Assembly (NCBI GenBank): GCA_050949415.1 | Contig: JBMNFR010000007.1 | Location: 1 to 64,000 of the forward strand | Source: JAAZKI01 sp012799905 | GTDB lineage: Bacteria > Verrucomicrobiota > Lentisphaeria > Oligosphaerales > Oligosphaeraceae | Reading direction: 5' to 3' | DNA: 64,000 bases | Part shown: positions 18,490 to 26,736 of the stretch, piece by piece | Position numbering within the stretch: position 1 is the first letter of the stretch | Layout of the letters: each line of letters starts with the position of its first letter | The notes under the pieces: generated by a model | What the model saw: only the letters and a program-made list of their open reading frames with translations | Database searches by the model: none | What the model was told of the DNA's origin: nothing | Translations under genes and position numbers: made by a program

Positions 18490-18818
18490 GACAGATTCAA
18501 TACATTGTTTTTAGTCAAGGGAGTTCACGCGCCAGGAGGGGAAAAAGGGCGCTGGCGCCAGGCTGTTCGGAAAATGTCAAGCGCATACTATACTTCTAGA
18601 AACCAGGAAAACAAAAAGGTCGGTTGCAATCAGCTGTAAATCGGTTGTCGCAATGGGTTTTGCCTCTGATAACCTCCCTACTAACTGGAAAATCAGCGGA
18701 AAACATATATAGTATGCGACGTTCCAAATTCCGTTTGCCTTTGTTTTTGATTTGGGCATAGACTAGCCGTTGAGAACGGCATCACTTCCTAAAATTGAAT
18801 TGAGAAGGAAAAAGCGAC
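18490..18818. promoter_or_regulatory. Divergent promoter region between yceD and pckG
   Basis: A 329-base gap with no gene. An exact inverted repeat CGCATACTATA (18582-18592) / TATAGTATGCG (18708-18718) places the same TATAGTATGCG sequence facing outward on both strands. Each could be a -10 box with flanking sequence, one for yceD and one for pckG; clear -35 boxes are not seen. Alternatively the repeats are two half-sites of a regulator. Confidence 0.4.
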
Positions 18819-20609
18819 ATGCAACTGAGCGACATCACGAATTCTAACCTGAAGACGTGGCTGCAGAAATGGATCGACCTGTGCGAACCGACCGATGTGG
18901 TGATTTGCGACGGCTCCAAAGCCCAGTATGACCAGCTGTGCAACATGATGGTCAAGACCGGCGCATTTATTAAGTTGGACAAGCCAGCCAATTCGTATCA
19001 TGCCCGTTCCGATAAGACTGACGTGGCCCGTGTGGAAGCCCGCACCTACATCTGCTCGGTTCGGGAAGAAGACGCCGGCCCCACCAACCACTGGAAAGAC
19101 CCCAAGGAGATGCGGGCGGAATTTGACGTCCTCTTCAAAGGCGCCATGAAGGGCCGCACACTCTACGTGATTCCCTTCAGCATGGGGCCGATTGAATCTC
19201 CGATTGCCAAGTACGGCATTGAGATCACTGACAGCCCGTACGTTGTCGTCAACATGTGCATCATGACCCGCGTCGGCACGGCCATTATCAAAAAGATTGA
19301 AGAAGGCGCTCCGTTCGTCAAGTGCATGCATTCGGTCGGCTATCCACTGGACGCCGACACGGCTGACGTGCCGTGGCCGAGCGCGCCGGTTGAGAAGAAG
19401 TACATCACCCATTTCCCCGAAGACCGCGAAATCATCTCGTTCGGCTCCGGTTACGGCGGCAACGCCCTGCTCGGCAAGAAGTGCTTTGCGCTGCGGATCG
19501 CCTCGGTCCAGGCTCGTGATGAAGGCTGGATGGCCGAACACATGCTCATCCTGAAACTGACCAGCCCCAAGGGCGAAGTCAAGTACGTCGCCGCTGCTTT
19601 CCCGAGCGCTTGCGGCAAAACCAACCTGGCTATGATGGAACCCTCCATCCCCGGCTGGAAGGTCGAGACAATCGGTGATGACATCGCTTGGATGAAGTTC
19701 GGGCCGGACGGACAGCTCTACGCGATCAACCCGGAAGCCGGCTTCTTTGGAGTCGCCCCCGGCACCTCAATGAAGTCGAACCCGAACGCGATGCGGACCA
19801 TTAACCGCGGCAATTCGATTTTCACCAACACTGCCCTCACCCTGGATGGCGGCGTGTGGTGGGAAGACCATGACGACAAGCCCGAGCAACTGGTTGACTG
19901 GCTGCGTCGTCCGTGGACTCCGGCCTCCGGCGTCAAGGCCGCCCATCCGAACGCCCGCTTCACCACTCCGGCTGGTCAGTGCCCGGTCATCGCCCCGGAA
20001 TGGGAAGACCCCAAGGGCGTGCCAATCAGCGCGTTCCTCTTTGGCGGCCGCCGCAAGACCGTGGTGCCGCTGGTGAACGAGGCCCTGGACTGGGAACATG
20101 GCGTGTTCCTGGGAGCGACGATGGCGTCGGAAACGACGGCGGCGAACCTCGCCGAAGTCGGCAAACTGCGTTTCGATCCCTTTGCCATGCTGCCTTTCTG
20201 CGGCTACCACATGGGCGAGTACTTCAAGCATTGGCTCAAGATCGGCAAAAAGGCCGGCGCCAAGCTGCCCAAGATTTTCTACGTCAACTGGTTCCGTCGC
20301 GGCGAAGATGGCCATTTCCTGTGGCCTGGATTCGGCGACAACAGCCGCGTGCTGGAATGGGTGTTCAACCGCTGCAATGACAACGCCGCCGCCCGCAAGA
20401 CTCCGATTGGATATCTCCCGGCCGAAGGCGCATTGAACGTCGAAGGCCTGAAGATTTCGGCGACCGACCTCAAGGATTTGCTGGAAGTCGACGTGCAGGG
20501 ATGGAAAGACGTTGTGCCGCAAATCGAAGAGCATTTCGCCAAGTTCGGCGATCGCTTGCCCAAGGAAATGACGCAGCAGCTGGAGGCCCTCAAGGCCAGA
20601 CTGGGCTGA
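18819..20609 (+). CDS. pckG: Phosphoenolpyruvate carboxykinase (GTP)
   Basis: 596 residues, the usual size of the GTP-dependent enzyme. The kinase-1a loop FPSACGKTNLAMM, the kinase-2 motif ETIGDDIAWM and the conserved FFGVAPGTS and NPNAM segments are all present. It interconverts oxaloacetate and PEP with GTP/GDP; in anaerobes of this kind it often works in the CO2-fixing direction toward succinate or propionate. It is monocistronic: promoter region upstream, two hairpin terminators downstream. Its coding sequence is notably rich in C-ending codons, consistent with high expression. Confidence 0.97.
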   Translation: MQLSDITNSNLKTWLQKWIDLCEPTDVVICDGSKAQYDQLCNMMVKTGAFIKLDKPANSYHARSDKTDVARVEARTYICSVREEDAGPTNHWKDPKEMRAEFDVLFKGAMKGRTLYVIPFSMGPIESPIAKYGIEITDSPYVVVNMCIMTRVGTAIIKKIEEGAPFVKCMHSVGYPLDADTADVPWPSAPVEKKYITHFPEDREIISFGSGYGGNALLGKKCFALRIASVQARDEGWMAEHMLILKLTSPKGEVKYVAAAFPSACGKTNLAMMEPSIPGWKVETIGDDIAWMKFGPDGQLYAINPEAGFFGVAPGTSMKSNPNAMRTINRGNSIFTNTALTLDGGVWWEDHDDKPEQLVDWLRRPWTPASGVKAAHPNARFTTPAGQCPVIAPEWEDPKGVPISAFLFGGRRKTVVPLVNEALDWEHGVFLGATMASETTAANLAEVGKLRFDPFAMLPFCGYHMGEYFKHWLKIGKKAGAKLPKIFYVNWFRRGEDGHFLWPGFGDNSRVLEWVFNRCNDNAAARKTPIGYLPAEGALNVEGLKISATDLKDLLEVDVQGWKDVVPQIEEHFAKFGDRLPKEMTQQLEALKARLG

Positions 20610-20649
20610 AAAAGAATGCCGCAGCAGGCATCCTGAAGCTTGAAAAAAT

Positions 20650-20694
20650 CACGGCCGCCAGGCGAACATCGCGCCTGGCGGCCGTGGACTTTTT
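20650..20694 (+). terminator. Intrinsic terminator of pckG
   Basis: A perfect 15-bp GC-rich stem (20650-20664 with 20672-20686, beginning CACGGCCGCCAGGCG), 7-base loop, followed by CTTTTT. Confidence 0.85.
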
Positions 20695-20753
20695 GGGCCG
20701 GAACAGGGGAGCCAGCCCAGAGGCTCTTCTGGGATTTGTTTTATTTGTGGATG

Positions 20754-20787
20754 AAAAAATGAGGTTCTGTTTTAGAACCTCATTTTT
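20754..20787. terminator. Bidirectional terminator between pckG and the pseudopilin operon
   Basis: A 14-bp stem with A-rich and T-rich ends (AATGAGGTTCT ... AGAACCTCATT), usable in both directions. It serves the end of the minus-strand pseudopilin operon (stop at 20813) and backs up the pckG terminator. Confidence 0.85.
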
Positions 20788-20812
20788 CGTTGTGTGCTTG
20801 ATAGCAGGCTAA

Positions 20813-21499
20813 TTATTCTGGCAAACGTAACGGCCAAGCTTGGCTTGGCTCAATTTTCAGGTTTGAGCCGGGCCGACCGATTGTAGAAGACAGCTCGTTG
20901 GTCACATGCCCATCGGCAGCCAATACATTGGCTCTTCCATGGTGATGGTAACCGGTGCGGCTTCGATAGCCGCCGATACTTTCATAGCCAAAGTAAAAAT
21001 CCTGCCCGCCGGCCTGGGAATAGAAATCTGCTGCTATGGAAACCCTGGCTGGTTCCGGTTCCCTGCTGATAAGAAAGAGTCCGTAGGCTCTGCCCGAATT
21101 ATAATACTGCCCCAAACCGCGGTCAAATATATAGCTGCGGTTGGTTTTTTGGCACCACCAGTAAGGATACCAGCTGCCCGCCAAAGGCGTGGTCGAACTC
21201 TCCCTGGTTGTATCGGACGGACAGTCCCAAACACGGATGTCAGCGATATAGTTTTCATTCAGAAGCGGGCGCCAGGGGCTGAAGCTGGACGAATTGGCAA
21301 GACCTGCTGGAAAAACATCCATGTAATCGTCCATGTACATTATTACCGACAATCCGATATCCTTCAGATTGGCGGTGCATTTTATCATTTGCGCCTTGGC
21401 TCTGGCTTTGCTCAAGGCCGGCAGCAGCATGGCTGCCAGAATGGCAATGATGGCGATGACAACCAGCAGTTCAATCAGCGTGAAATGTCTTTTTTTCAT
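20813..21499 (-). CDS. Pseudopilin-like H-X9-DG protein (paralogue A, last of five)
   Basis: About 228 residues from MKKRHFTLIE (ATG 21499; an alternative start at 21514 adds five residues). A type IV pilin-like N-terminus FTLIELLVVIAII with Glu5 is followed by a hydrophobic helix and LLPALSKARAKAQ; the C-terminus carries H-X9-DG (HGRANVLAADG region). The residue before the predicted cleavage site is His instead of Gly. It is the most divergent of the five tandem paralogues, with its own central domain (RVWDCPSDTT..., YIFDRGLGQYYNSG). Such proteins are expected to be processed and placed in the inner membrane/periplasm as type II secretion-like pseudopilins; no specific function is known. Confidence 0.85.
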   Translation of the reverse strand: MKKRHFTLIELLVVIAIIAILAAMLLPALSKARAKAQMIKCTANLKDIGLSVIMYMDDYMDVFPAGLANSSSFSPWRPLLNENYIADIRVWDCPSDTTRESSTTPLAGSWYPYWWCQKTNRSYIFDRGLGQYYNSGRAYGLFLISREPEPARVSIAADFYSQAGGQDFYFGYESIGGYRSRTGYHHHGRANVLAADGHVTNELSSTIGRPGSNLKIEPSQAWPLRLPE

Positions 21500-21523
21500 G
21501 TGTCTTCGGTTCACACTCCTTGC

Positions 21524-22258
21524 TCACCTGTTCCAGTAGCCGAATGCCTCCCAGAGCACGTGCACTGCGTAAACGGGAGAGTCCGTGCTTGGCGGCGGCC
21601 AGGCGCTGTCAAAGGGCTTGAGGCTGCCAGACACCGTCTTCCAGCTTTCTACGTGTCCATCTGCATAGGCGACGTTGGCTTTGCCATTGTGGCTGCCGCG
21701 CATGGCGTACCATATATAGTTGAGGACATACGGGCTGCCGCCTCCCCCGCCCTGCTCTGAGACCACCATGCACTGGCTGGGGCGCTTAATGTCGGAAAAT
21801 GGCCGGCCTTTGTGAAACATTTCGTTGGCCGGGTAGTTGCCCATGGTATTGGACATCGTGGGGCCGCGCGGCATGCCGTAGTTGACCAGGTAGTTGTTCC
21901 AGGTAGTGGCCGGACACATAAACGGCTTGATATCGCCGACATAGTGACAAATCACTGCTGCCCAGCCGACAAAGTAGGTGCTGGCCCACGAGCCGCTCCC
22001 TAACAGAAATTTTGGTTCGGCTGGCCACGGCGGCGTGGTATCGTCCAGATAGGGCATGTACGTGCCCGGGAACCAGTCCTCGTTGTCTTGCGTGTACATG
22101 ACTTGGGCCAGGCCGAGTTGCTTTAAGTTGTTGACGCACGAAATGTCGCGCGCCTTGTCCCGTGCTTTGCTCAAGGCCGGCAGCAGCATCGCCGCTAAAA
22201 TAGCGATGATGGCGATGACGACTAACAGTTCGATCAAGGTGAAATGTTTCTTTTTCAT
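21524..22258 (-). CDS. Pseudopilin-like H-X9-DG protein (paralogue B)
   Basis: About 244 residues from MKKKHFTLIE (ATG 22258). It has the FTLIELLVVIAII N-terminus, LLPALSKARDKAR, a conserved middle (YFVGWAAVICHYVGDIKPFMCPA) and C-terminal H-X9-DG (HNGKANVAYADG) followed by HVESW and the ending WEAFGYWNR. It shares its N-terminal half (TQDNEDWFPGT) with paralogue C but diverges near the C-terminus (SGSLKPFDSAWPPPS). The stop is 24 bases before the next start, within the same operon. Confidence 0.87.
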   Translation of the reverse strand: MKKKHFTLIELLVVIAIIAILAAMLLPALSKARDKARDISCVNNLKQLGLAQVMYTQDNEDWFPGTYMPYLDDTTPPWPAEPKFLLGSGSWASTYFVGWAAVICHYVGDIKPFMCPATTWNNYLVNYGMPRGPTMSNTMGNYPANEMFHKGRPFSDIKRPSQCMVVSEQGGGGGSPYVLNYIWYAMRGSHNGKANVAYADGHVESWKTVSGSLKPFDSAWPPPSTDSPVYAVHVLWEAFGYWNR

Positions 22259-22284
22259 GCTGCCCTCCTGTTTTCTCGCTTCGT

Positions 22285-23013
22285 TCACCTATTCCAATAG
22301 CCGAATGCTTCCCAGAGCACGTGCACTGCATAGCCGGCGGACGTCGGGTCTGGGTCTGGCCAGCCCCAGGGCGCGAGGCTGTTATTCAGCGTCATCCAGC
22401 TCTCTACGTGCCCATCTGCATAGACCACGTTAGCTTTGCCGTTATGGCTGCCGCGCATGCAGTAGTGTCGGCCCGCGAGGACATACGGGCTTCCGCCGCC
22501 GGCGCCCTGCTCCGATAAGATCATGCATTGGCTGGGGCGCTTGATGTCGGAAAACGGCCGGCCCTTATGGAACATTTCACCGGCCGGGTAGTTGCCCATG
22601 GTATTGGACACCGAGGAGCCGCGCGGCATGCCGTAGTTGACCAGGTAGTTATTCCAAGTAGTGGCCGGGCACATAAACGGCTTGATGTCGCCGACATAGT
22701 GGCAAATCACCGCTGCCCAGCCGACAAAGTAGATGTTAGAATACGAGCCGGTGCCTTTCAGGAACTTAGGTTCGGCTGGCCAGGGCGCCGTGGTGTTGTC
22801 CAGGTAGGGCATTTGCGTGCCCGGGAACCAGTCCTCGTTGTCTTGCGTGTACATGACTTGGGCCAGGCCGAGTTGCTTTAAGTTGTTGACGCACGAAATG
22901 TCGCGCGCCTTGTCCCGTGCTTTGCTCAAGGCCGGCAGCAGCATGGCCGCTAAAATAGCGATGATGGCGATGACGACCAATAGTTCAATCAGGGTGAAAT
23001 GCTTCTTTTTCAT
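22285..23013 (-). CDS. Pseudopilin-like H-X9-DG protein (paralogue C, mosaic)
   Basis: 242 residues with the family N-terminus (MKKKHFTLIE) and H-X9-DG C-terminus (HNGKANVVYADG). Its parts match different neighbours: the start agrees with paralogue B (DNEDWFPGT), the middle with paralogue E (YLDNTTAPWPAEPKFLKGTG), and the last third with paralogue D (SSVSNTMGNYPAGEMFHKG and NNSLAPWGWPDPDPTSAG), including near-identical DNA. This pattern points to gene conversion within the tandem array. Confidence 0.87.
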   Translation of the reverse strand: MKKKHFTLIELLVVIAIIAILAAMLLPALSKARDKARDISCVNNLKQLGLAQVMYTQDNEDWFPGTQMPYLDNTTAPWPAEPKFLKGTGSYSNIYFVGWAAVICHYVGDIKPFMCPATTWNNYLVNYGMPRGSSVSNTMGNYPAGEMFHKGRPFSDIKRPSQCMILSEQGAGGGSPYVLAGRHYCMRGSHNGKANVVYADGHVESWMTLNNSLAPWGWPDPDPTSAGYAVHVLWEAFGYWNR

Positions 23014-23040
23014 GGTGCACCTTCAGATTTCTCGTCTTAT

Positions 23041-23766
23041 TCACTTATTCCAATATCCGAATGCTTCCCAGAGCACGTGCACTGCATAGCCGGCGGACGT
23101 CGGGTCTGGGTCTGGCCAGCCCCAGGGCGCGAGGCTGTTATTCATCGTCTTCCAGCTCTCTACATGGCCGTCTGCATAGACCACGTTGGCTTTCTCGTTG
23201 TGGCTGCCGCGCATGCAGTACCATTTCGTGCAGAGGACATACGGGCTTCCGCCGCCGGCGCCCTGCTCCGATAAGATCATGCATTGGCTGGGGCGCTTGA
23301 TGTCGGAAAACGGCCGGCCCTTATGGAACATTTCACCGGCCGGGTAGTTGCCCATGGTATTGGACACCGAGGAGCCGCGCGGCATGCCGTAGTTGACTAA
23401 TATGGCGCTGCCAAAAGTGGAGGCCGGGCACATGAATGGCTTGATGTCGCCAACGTAGTGGCAAATCACTGCCGCCCAGCCGATAAAGTAGCGGTTCTCT
23501 GCTTTATAGTACAGAAAGTTAGGTTCGGCTGGCCAGGGCGCCACGTTCTCGTCCAGATAGTTCATGTACGTGCCCGGGAAAAAGTCCTCGTTGTCCTGCG
23601 TGTACAAGGTCTGTCCCAGGCCGAGCTGCTTTAAGTTGTTGACGCACGAAATGGCGCGCGCTTTATCCCGGGCTTTGCTCAAGGCCGGCAGCAGCATCGC
23701 AGCCAAAATAGCGATGATGGCGATGACGACCAATAGTTCAATGAGTGTGAAATGCTTTTTTTTCAT
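23041..23766 (-). CDS. Pseudopilin-like H-X9-DG protein (paralogue D)
   Basis: 241 residues, same architecture: MKKKHFTLIE, hydrophobic helix, ALSKARDKARAISCVNNLKQLG, H-X9-DG as HNEKANVVYADG, ending WEAFGYWNK. The central surface region differs from its siblings (NFLYYKAENRYFIGW, PASTFGSAILVNY), while the last third is almost identical to paralogue C. The variable central patches could be where ligand or partner specificity lies, an inference from the alignment only. Confidence 0.87.
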   Translation of the reverse strand: MKKKHFTLIELLVVIAIIAILAAMLLPALSKARDKARAISCVNNLKQLGLGQTLYTQDNEDFFPGTYMNYLDENVAPWPAEPNFLYYKAENRYFIGWAAVICHYVGDIKPFMCPASTFGSAILVNYGMPRGSSVSNTMGNYPAGEMFHKGRPFSDIKRPSQCMILSEQGAGGGSPYVLCTKWYCMRGSHNEKANVVYADGHVESWKTMNNSLAPWGWPDPDPTSAGYAVHVLWEAFGYWNK

Positions 23767-23798
23767 GCTGCACCTTCAGATTTTTCGTCTTATTTATT

Positions 23799-24533
23799 TT
23801 ACTTATTCCAATAACCGAATGCTTCCCAGGCTATATGCACTGCATAACCGGCGTACCCCGGGTCTGGGTCTGGCCAGACGCTTTCGTAGGCCTTGAGGCT
23901 GTTAGTCAACGTCGGCCAGCCTTCTACATGGCCGTCAGAATATGCGGCGTTGGCTTTGCCATTGTGGCTGCCGCGCATGCAGTAGTATATGCCGGAGAGG
24001 ATATATGGGCTGCCGCCGCCTGCGCCCTGTTCTGACATGATCATGCACTGGCTGGGGCGCTTGATGGCGGAAAACGGCCGGCCCTTGCGGAACATTTCGT
24101 GGGTTGTATAGACGCCCATCCTTGAATCCGAATTGGGGCCGATTGGCATGCCGTAATTGACTAGATAGTTGTTCCAGGTGGTGGCCGGACACATGAATGG
24201 CTTGATGTCGCCGACATAGTGGCAAATCACCGCCGCCCAGCCGACAAAGTAGATGTCGGAATACGAGCCAGTGCCTTTCAGGAACTTCGGTTCGGCTGGC
24301 CAGGGCGCCGTGGTGTTGTCCAGGTAGGGCATGCTCGTGCCCGGGAAAAAATCTTCGTTATCCTGCGTGTACATGACTTGCGCCAGGGCGAGCTGTTTTA
24401 AGTTGTTGACGCAAGAAATATTGCGCGCTCTGTCCCGGGCTTTGCTCAAGGCCGGCAGCAGCATCGCCGCCAGAATTGCGATGATGGCGATGACGACCAG
24501 CAATTCAATCAGCGTGAAGTGTTTCTTTTTCAT
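23799..24533 (-). CDS. Pseudopilin-like H-X9-DG protein (paralogue E, first of five)
   Basis: 244 residues, MKKKHFTLIE start, SKARDRARNISCVNNLKQL, a central segment nearly equal to paralogue C, then a distinct C-terminal part (GPNSDSRMGVYTTHEMFRKG, LTNSLKAYESVWPDPD) and H-X9-DG (HNGKANAAYSDG). First pseudopilin in the operon, 28 bases after the unknown gene at 24562-25158. Confidence 0.87.
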   Translation of the reverse strand: MKKKHFTLIELLVVIAIIAILAAMLLPALSKARDRARNISCVNNLKQLALAQVMYTQDNEDFFPGTSMPYLDNTTAPWPAEPKFLKGTGSYSDIYFVGWAAVICHYVGDIKPFMCPATTWNNYLVNYGMPIGPNSDSRMGVYTTHEMFRKGRPFSAIKRPSQCMIMSEQGAGGGSPYILSGIYYCMRGSHNGKANAAYSDGHVEGWPTLTNSLKAYESVWPDPDPGYAGYAVHIAWEAFGYWNK

Positions 24534-24561
24534 GATATGCCCTCCGTTTTTTTCTGGGTGG

Positions 24562-25158
24562 CTAAGGCAGGGTTGGCGGCGAGGCGTTGCCTCGCTGGCT
24601 GCGATAATAATTTAAGTATTTTTCAAAAGCCAGGTTGTAGCGCCGCGTCTCATCAGCGGAAAATTGCTGGCTGCGCTTAGTGGAATTGTCATTGAGCACG
24701 GTGGCGCCGACGGCCAGGATGCGCCAGAATGCTTGCAGCGTTGCTTTTTCGTGTTGTTCAAACTCATTGCAGGTCGCCTGAAGCTGGGTGAAAGTATCTT
24801 GCCCTAAATGCTCGGCGAGAAGTTCAGCTTCCTCTTTGACATTGGAGACATGGCCTGACAGGTAGGACAAGGTCTGCGCCAGATGTTGCAACAGGTTCAG
24901 GAAATGCAGAACTGGCCGGTCCCAGAGGCCGTGTTTGGGAATGCAGTGCATGAGCGATGATTTTTCCGTGTTTGTCAGCACCTCCTGGATCAGTTCCAAA
25001 TAGCAGGCGTACATGGCGTGACGCCCGTTGCAGGTTTCTTGCCAAGGGCCCGGCTGCGCAATTTCGCTTAAATAAGTGAAGGCGGCATTGCGTCGGGCTG
25101 TGCCTACGCAGTGATTCAGTTCGGCTAAGGTTTGAGCATGAATGCGGAAAGAGGACAT
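24562..25158 (-). CDS. Hypothetical helical protein in the pseudopilin operon
   Basis: 198 residues; no family recognised. It has no signal peptide or membrane segment and looks mostly alpha-helical (LNLLQHLAQTLSYLSGHV, EAELLAEHLGQDTFTQLQATCNEFEQH), with several His and Cys residues. It is on the same strand as the five pseudopilins, 28 bases upstream of the first, and downstream of a secreted protein, so it is probably co-transcribed. A regulatory or assembly role is conceivable but not shown. Confidence 0.7.
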   Translation of the reverse strand: MSSFRIHAQTLAELNHCVGTARRNAAFTYLSEIAQPGPWQETCNGRHAMYACYLELIQEVLTNTEKSSLMHCIPKHGLWDRPVLHFLNLLQHLAQTLSYLSGHVSNVKEEAELLAEHLGQDTFTQLQATCNEFEQHEKATLQAFWRILAVGATVLNDNSTKRSQQFSADETRRYNLAFEKYLNYYRSQRGNASPPTLP

Positions 25159-25234
25159 GGTGCTTTTTTGGCAGCGGCGCTGGTCGCCTGTTTTTCCTCC
25201 GGAAGGCAGTTAGGCAGGCAAAACGCTGTGAGGT

Positions 25235-25942
25235 TTAATAGTCCTGTGTTCCGGCCGGTGTGACCGGGGCGTCAATATGAAAAATCCACGGGGTGTCGAT
25301 TGCGCTGATGCGAACCGTGAACTCCCCGCTTTGGTGAATCCAGGCTTCTCTTATGCCGCTGACGGCTGTGCAGGCTCGCAGCAGGCATTGGCCGGTGGCG
25401 TCGAACACGTCCAGGCGCAGTCGGCCCGGCCCGAGCTGTTCATGGCTGAAGCGCCAATGCGGCGCTGTCACCTGCACGGTCACAGTCTGCTCAGCGGCCT
25501 CGCCAGTCCAGGAGCCAAGCCGCTCCAATGCTTTGCGCGGGGTCTGGCTCTGTCGAAAATTCCATTCGTCAACCGTGTCCATGTAGTGTTCCACCCAGAC
25601 TTGCCAGCCATCGTCGCTGCCATGCACGACTAAGTAGGCTGATTTGATGCCGTAGTTGCCCTTTGATGAGCCGGACGCGACCTCTGGCCCGGTCTGGTTA
25701 GTCAGGCGTTTGTTCAGGCCTGAGTCAGCATCCCGCAGCGTGACGGAAAAAGGCCCGCGGCCGTGGGGGCGATAGCAGATGCGCCATTCGCCCGGCGCGA
25801 GCGTGAACGTATCAGTTTGGGCAATGCCATTGCCTGAGCAAGTGAACGTTCTGACCCAGGCTGTGGTTCTGGCTTGACCAAGCAAAAAGGGTGTCATGGC
25901 CAGCAGCCACGTCAAGGCAGCCATGCGTAACGTTGTTCTCAT
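25235..25942 (-). CDS. Hypothetical secreted protein, first gene of the pseudopilin operon
   Basis: 235 residues with a clear signal peptide (MRTTLRMAALTWLLAMTPFLLG, cleavage probably near QA-R). The rest is beta-rich with many Trp and aromatic residues (WRICYRPHGRGPFSVTLRD, WQVWVEHYMDTVDEWNF), compatible with a beta-sandwich or lectin-like fold. No family recognised. ATG is preceded by AGGAAT. A promoter lies about 95 bases upstream, so this is the operon's first gene. Confidence 0.72.
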   Translation of the reverse strand: MRTTLRMAALTWLLAMTPFLLGQARTTAWVRTFTCSGNGIAQTDTFTLAPGEWRICYRPHGRGPFSVTLRDADSGLNKRLTNQTGPEVASGSSKGNYGIKSAYLVVHGSDDGWQVWVEHYMDTVDEWNFRQSQTPRKALERLGSWTGEAAEQTVTVQVTAPHWRFSHEQLGPGRLRLDVFDATGQCLLRACTAVSGIREAWIHQSGEFTVRISAIDTPWIFHIDAPVTPAGTQDY

Positions 25943-26035
25943 AAACGGATTCCTAAGCTAAGAAGAAAAGGAGGGCGACGGAAGCGGCAAAGACGGCTTC
26001 TCCTTAAACAAATCTTAAACACAAATCTTAAGCAT

Positions 26036-26064
26036 AGTATACTCTATTTCGGAAATGATTGCAA
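26036..26064 (-). promoter_or_regulatory. Predicted promoter of the pseudopilin operon
   Basis: Minus strand: TTGCAA (26064-26059), 17-base spacer, TATACT (26041-26036), about 95 bases before the first gene. It is back to back with a plus-strand promoter at 26200-26228. The remaining gap (25943-26323) shows no gene. Confidence 0.6.
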
Positions 26065-26199
26065 GCACTAAGGTGGCGGTTTCATGGTGAAAGCCGTTTC
26101 TGTGCAGTACGGCGGCAGCGTGCAACTTAGTACTGAAAACGGATAGACGGTGAGGCATTGGTCGGCTGGAAAAACCGGGGTATATTTTTAGGCTAAAGA

Positions 26200-26228
26200 T
26201 TGACAATGCCATTCCCCGGCAATATAGT
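26200..26228 (+). promoter_or_regulatory. Predicted sigma70 promoter of the small charged protein gene
   Basis: TTGACA (26200-26205), 17-base spacer, TATAGT (26223-26228), about 90 bases upstream of the ATG at 26324. Confidence 0.7.
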
Positions 26229-26323
26229 AGCCTCAAATTGATTTCCTTATATAAATTAAAGTATTGAAACTCAATTTGATGCCCGGTAACCATCAGTAGA
26301 CCATCGAAAATAGGAGAATTGCT

Positions 26324-26602
26324 ATGGCAAAGCGAGTTATGGATGAAGAACATAAAGCCAAGCTGCTTCAAGGCCGCATCCAAGCTAAGGCCAACCGCGA
26401 GAAGGCTGCTGCCTTGCTTGAAGAGCATGGCGAGACGCTGCAGTCGTGGAAATTCTGGAAGAATGTCTCGGCGCCAGACCGTGAAGCCGTCTTGGAAGCG
26501 ATCCGCAAAGCAGACCTGGCCAACATCAATGCGGACATTAAGGCCATGCAAGCAAAGCTCGACGCCAAGATCGCAGAAAAGGAAAGCCTGACCGCAAAGT
26601 GA
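26324..26602 (+). CDS. Small highly charged helical protein
   Basis: 92 residues; ATG after TAGGAGAA and a good promoter, so expression is well supported. The sequence is rich in Lys, Glu and Ala (HKAKLLQGRIQAKANREKAA; KAMQAKLDAKIAEKESL) with a central LQSWKFWKNVSAPDREAV, suggesting two helices or a coiled coil around an aromatic turn. No family recognised; a nucleoid- or ribosome-associated role would be a guess. It is followed 134 bases later by two pseudopilin genes on the same strand. Confidence 0.72.
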   Translation: MAKRVMDEEHKAKLLQGRIQAKANREKAAALLEEHGETLQSWKFWKNVSAPDREAVLEAIRKADLANINADIKAMQAKLDAKIAEKESLTAK

Positions 26603-26736
26603 GAAAAAATCGCTGGTGATGGGAACCAGCCGGGAAGTCACCAATAAAATCCGCGTTTATGGATATTGCTTTCATATCCTTGCAGGACACCAGCCGCTTA
26701 GCAAGGAACTGTTGTGACGCGCAAAGGAGATTCACT

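Noticed and set aside
26015..26644. 209-codon minus-strand frame
   Set aside because: Antisense to a small gene that has a good promoter and ribosome-binding site.
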